From NCBI RefSeq assembly GCF_004358445.1, contig NZ_CP037951.1, positions 855,501 to 919,500 on the forward strand: a stretch of 64,000 nucleotides of DNA, given 5' to 3'. A program made the position numbers and the translations under genes. The stretch is from Parashewanella tropica (GTDB lineage: Bacteria; Pseudomonadota; Gammaproteobacteria; Enterobacterales; Shewanellaceae). Shown here piece after piece: positions 62,200 through 64,000 of the stretch. The notes beneath the pieces are model-generated. The model had not been told where the DNA came from and did no database searches. It saw only the letters and a program-made list of their open reading frames with translations. Numbering within the stretch: the first letter of the stretch is position 1; every line of letters starts with the position of its first letter.

Positions 62200-64000
62200 T
62201 TAGTTGGTTTTTACTTCAGAACGGCTATGCAGCATTCGATAAAGTGCTGGCAGTACAAACAGAGTCAGAATGGTGGATGAAATCACGCCGCCAATGACTA
62301 CGGTTGCTAATGGGCGCTGCACTTCAGAGCCAATACCTGTATTTAGTGCCATTGGAATAAAACCAAGTGATGCCACAAGTGCAGTTGTGATCACAGGACG
62401 AAGTCGAGTGAGCGCACCAGTCATGATTGCTTGATCTAATGGCATCTTGTCGGCACGTAGCTGTTTGATGAAAGACACCATTACCAAGCCGTTAAGAATG
62501 GCTATCCCCGAAAGGGCAATAAATCCAACCGCTGCTGAAATCGAGAACGGAATGTCTCTAAGTAACAGGGCGAATACACCACCAGTTAGCGCTAAAGGCA
62601 CACCGGTAAAGATGATGAATGAGTCTTTAAATGATCCTTGAGCCAGTAGAAGCAGACCGAAAATCAATATCATAGTTACAGGTACAACAATACTTAGACG
62701 CTTTGATGCTGATTGAAGCTTCTGGTATGTACCGCCGTACTCAACCCAATAGCCTGATGGTACTTCAACCTTGCTGTTAATTGCCGCTTGAACGTCTTTA
62801 ACAAAGCTACCTAAATCACGTCCACGTACGTTTGCGGTAACCACAACTCGGCGTTTGCCGTTTTCACGGTTCACTTGGTTAACGCCCAGATTGATTTTAA
62901 CGTCCGCTACCATGCTTAATGGAATGTAACCTTGTCCTTTCAATTGAATTGGCAGTTTTTTCAGTCCATCAATATCAGTACGCTGCTTTTCATCAAGACG
63001 AGTGATGATGTCGAATCGTTGGTCACCTTGGTAGAACTTACCGACTTTCTCACCACCGATAGCCGTGGCAACTTGCTGTTGAAGATCGGCTTTGGATAAC
63101 CCGTAACGAGCAAGACGTTCATCTTTAGGTTCTATTGTGAGTACAGGTAAACCTGCGGTTTGCTCAACGGAGATATCAGCAATTCCATCAACGTTGGCAA
63201 TGGCTTTGCCTATTTCAGCGCCGACTTGTTCTAAGGTTTCGAAATTGTCCCCAAAGACTTTAATCGCAAGCTCAGCACGCACACCAGCCAGTAGCTCATT
63301 AAAGCGCATTTGGATCGGCTGCAAGAACTCATAACGGCTACCCGGAACGGTATTTACCACTGCTTCAAGCTCTTTTACTACATCAGCTTTAGGCTTGCTG
63401 GGATCTGGCCATTGGTCACGAGGTTTAAGCATTACGAAGTTATCCGCCACGTTTGGTGGCATAGCATCAGTGGCAACATCTGGCGTACCGATTTTGGCAA
63501 ATACACGTTCTACTTCAGGGATGTTTTTAATGCGCTTTTCAAGCTCTTCTTGCATGTGGATGGCTTGAGTCAGAGAGGTACCTGGAATACGCAAGGCGTG
63601 CATGGCAATGTCGCCTTCATCCAAGTTTGGTGCGAATTCACTACCTAACTTGCCTGATAAAATTACCGTTAGCACAACTAAAGCTGCTGCAACCGTAACC
63701 ACTAATACACGAGCTTTAAGCACAAACCCTAAGATTGGTTTATAGACTTTACTTGATGCCTTAAGAATGAAGGTTTCTTTTTCTTCAACTGGCTTTTTGA
63801 ATATAAGTGCAATCGCTGCTGGAACGAAAGTCACCGACAGTACCATGGCACTTAATAGTGCGATAACCACTGTGATCGCCATTGGGTGGAACATTTTACC
63901 TTCAACTCCTGATAGAGCGAAGATTGGCAGATATACAGCGGTGATGATGAACACACCAAACAGAGCAGGACGGATCACTTCACGGGTGGCGCTATAAACC
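62200..64000 (-). CDS. CusA/CzcA-family heavy-metal RND pump (C-terminal part)
   Basis: The frame is open to the right edge, so only about 600 C-terminal residues of a protein of about 1000 are seen. Membrane segments LLILPA-type are found in the VVPVTMILIFGLLLLAQGS and GVPLALTGGVFALLLRDI stretches, the second periplasmic loop includes GRDLGSFVKDVQ, and PFSISAAVGFIALSGIAILNG is diagnostic of CzcA/CusA. It would expel divalent or monovalent metal ions from the inner membrane with a fusion protein and outer-membrane channel outside the window. Substrate cannot be read from what is present. Confidence 0.9.
   Translation of the reverse strand, partial: VYSATREVIRPALFGVFIITAVYLPIFALSGVEGKMFHPMAITVVIALLSAMVLSVTFVPAAIALIFKKPVEEKETFILKASSKVYKPILGFVLKARVLVVTVAAALVVLTVILSGKLGSEFAPNLDEGDIAMHALRIPGTSLTQAIHMQEELEKRIKNIPEVERVFAKIGTPDVATDAMPPNVADNFVMLKPRDQWPDPSKPKADVVKELEAVVNTVPGSRYEFLQPIQMRFNELLAGVRAELAIKVFGDNFETLEQVGAEIGKAIANVDGIADISVEQTAGLPVLTIEPKDERLARYGLSKADLQQQVATAIGGEKVGKFYQGDQRFDIITRLDEKQRTDIDGLKKLPIQLKGQGYIPLSMVADVKINLGVNQVNRENGKRRVVVTANVRGRDLGSFVKDVQAAINSKVEVPSGYWVEYGGTYQKLQSASKRLSIVVPVTMILIFGLLLLAQGSFKDSFIIFTGVPLALTGGVFALLLRDIPFSISAAVGFIALSGIAILNGLVMVSFIKQLRADKMPLDQAIMTGALTRLRPVITTALVASLGFIPMALNTGIGSEVQRPLATVVIGGVISSTILTLFVLPALYRMLHSRSEVKTN

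Overview
The window reads as a chromosome segment of a marine gammaproteobacterium, most likely a Shewanellaceae-type organism (Shewanella/Parashewanella). This is inferred from the host genes (ahpC-ahpF, the rsfS-rlmH-mrdA-rodA-mltB-rlpA-dacA wall cluster, deoD with a divergent Crp/Fnr regulator, hupE-cusA), the low-GC coding, and a RING-finger protein of eukaryotic look. No rRNA gene or database search supports the name, so the genus is a guess.

Layout. Bases 1-2588 carry a leftward IS21-like trio: an IstA transposase, an IstB-like protein that has lost its Walker motifs, and a primase-core-like partial gene running off the left edge. Bases 3197-6127 are host chromosome: a hypothetical gene, ahpF and ahpC. 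Bases 6428-48196 are a genomic island of about 41.7 kb inserted in a tRNA-Trp gene. An 86-bp direct repeat with one mismatch (terminator plus tRNA 3' half) marks both ends, and the intact tRNA-Trp is at the right end (48148-48224). Bases 48415-64000 are host genes again.

Inside the island, 7.0-12.8 kb is a three-gene operon with two very large tyrosine recombinases, and 13.3-14.9 kb is a conventional integrase/excisionase module. Bases 15010-24665 hold an XRE regulator, a palindrome-rich control region, and a known type of restriction-like operon: MORC-type GHKL ATPase, Z1 ATPase, DUF4420 PD-(D/E)XK protein and AIPR protein, facing a DNA cytosine methyltransferase. Bases 25220-47923 hold a second defence-like locus. 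A CARF-winged-helix protein of the CRISPR-associated NE0113 family stands first. It is followed by one uninterrupted operon of about 21 kb: TerY-like vWA, a PD-(D/E)XK-like/glycine-zipper protein, a Ycf46-like AAA+ ATPase with a lipoyl-like tail, a double-CARF Card1/Can2-like nuclease, a second vWA, PP2C phosphatase, a Ser/Thr kinase with zinc ribbon (frameshifted here), an SF1 helicase, a protein with a HEPN-type RxxxxH motif, a coiled-coil McrB-like AAA+ protein, and a 1332-aa DUF2357-like protein with a cold-shock-like domain.

The second locus is the most interesting part. Its core is a TerY-P triad (vWA, PP2C, kinase) with helicase and McrB-like partners. It carries an AT-richer cassette between the two vWA genes that brings nuclease and CARF modules. 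CARF domains normally sense cyclic oligoadenylates made by type III CRISPR Cas10, but no CRISPR array, Cas10 or recognisable cyclase is in the window. My reading is a CRISPR-independent, phosphorylation-gated conflict system with several candidate nuclease effectors. That is inference from domain content and operon structure. The predicted kinase frameshift (a 3-A run where 4 A would restore the frame) needs checking before calling the locus functional.
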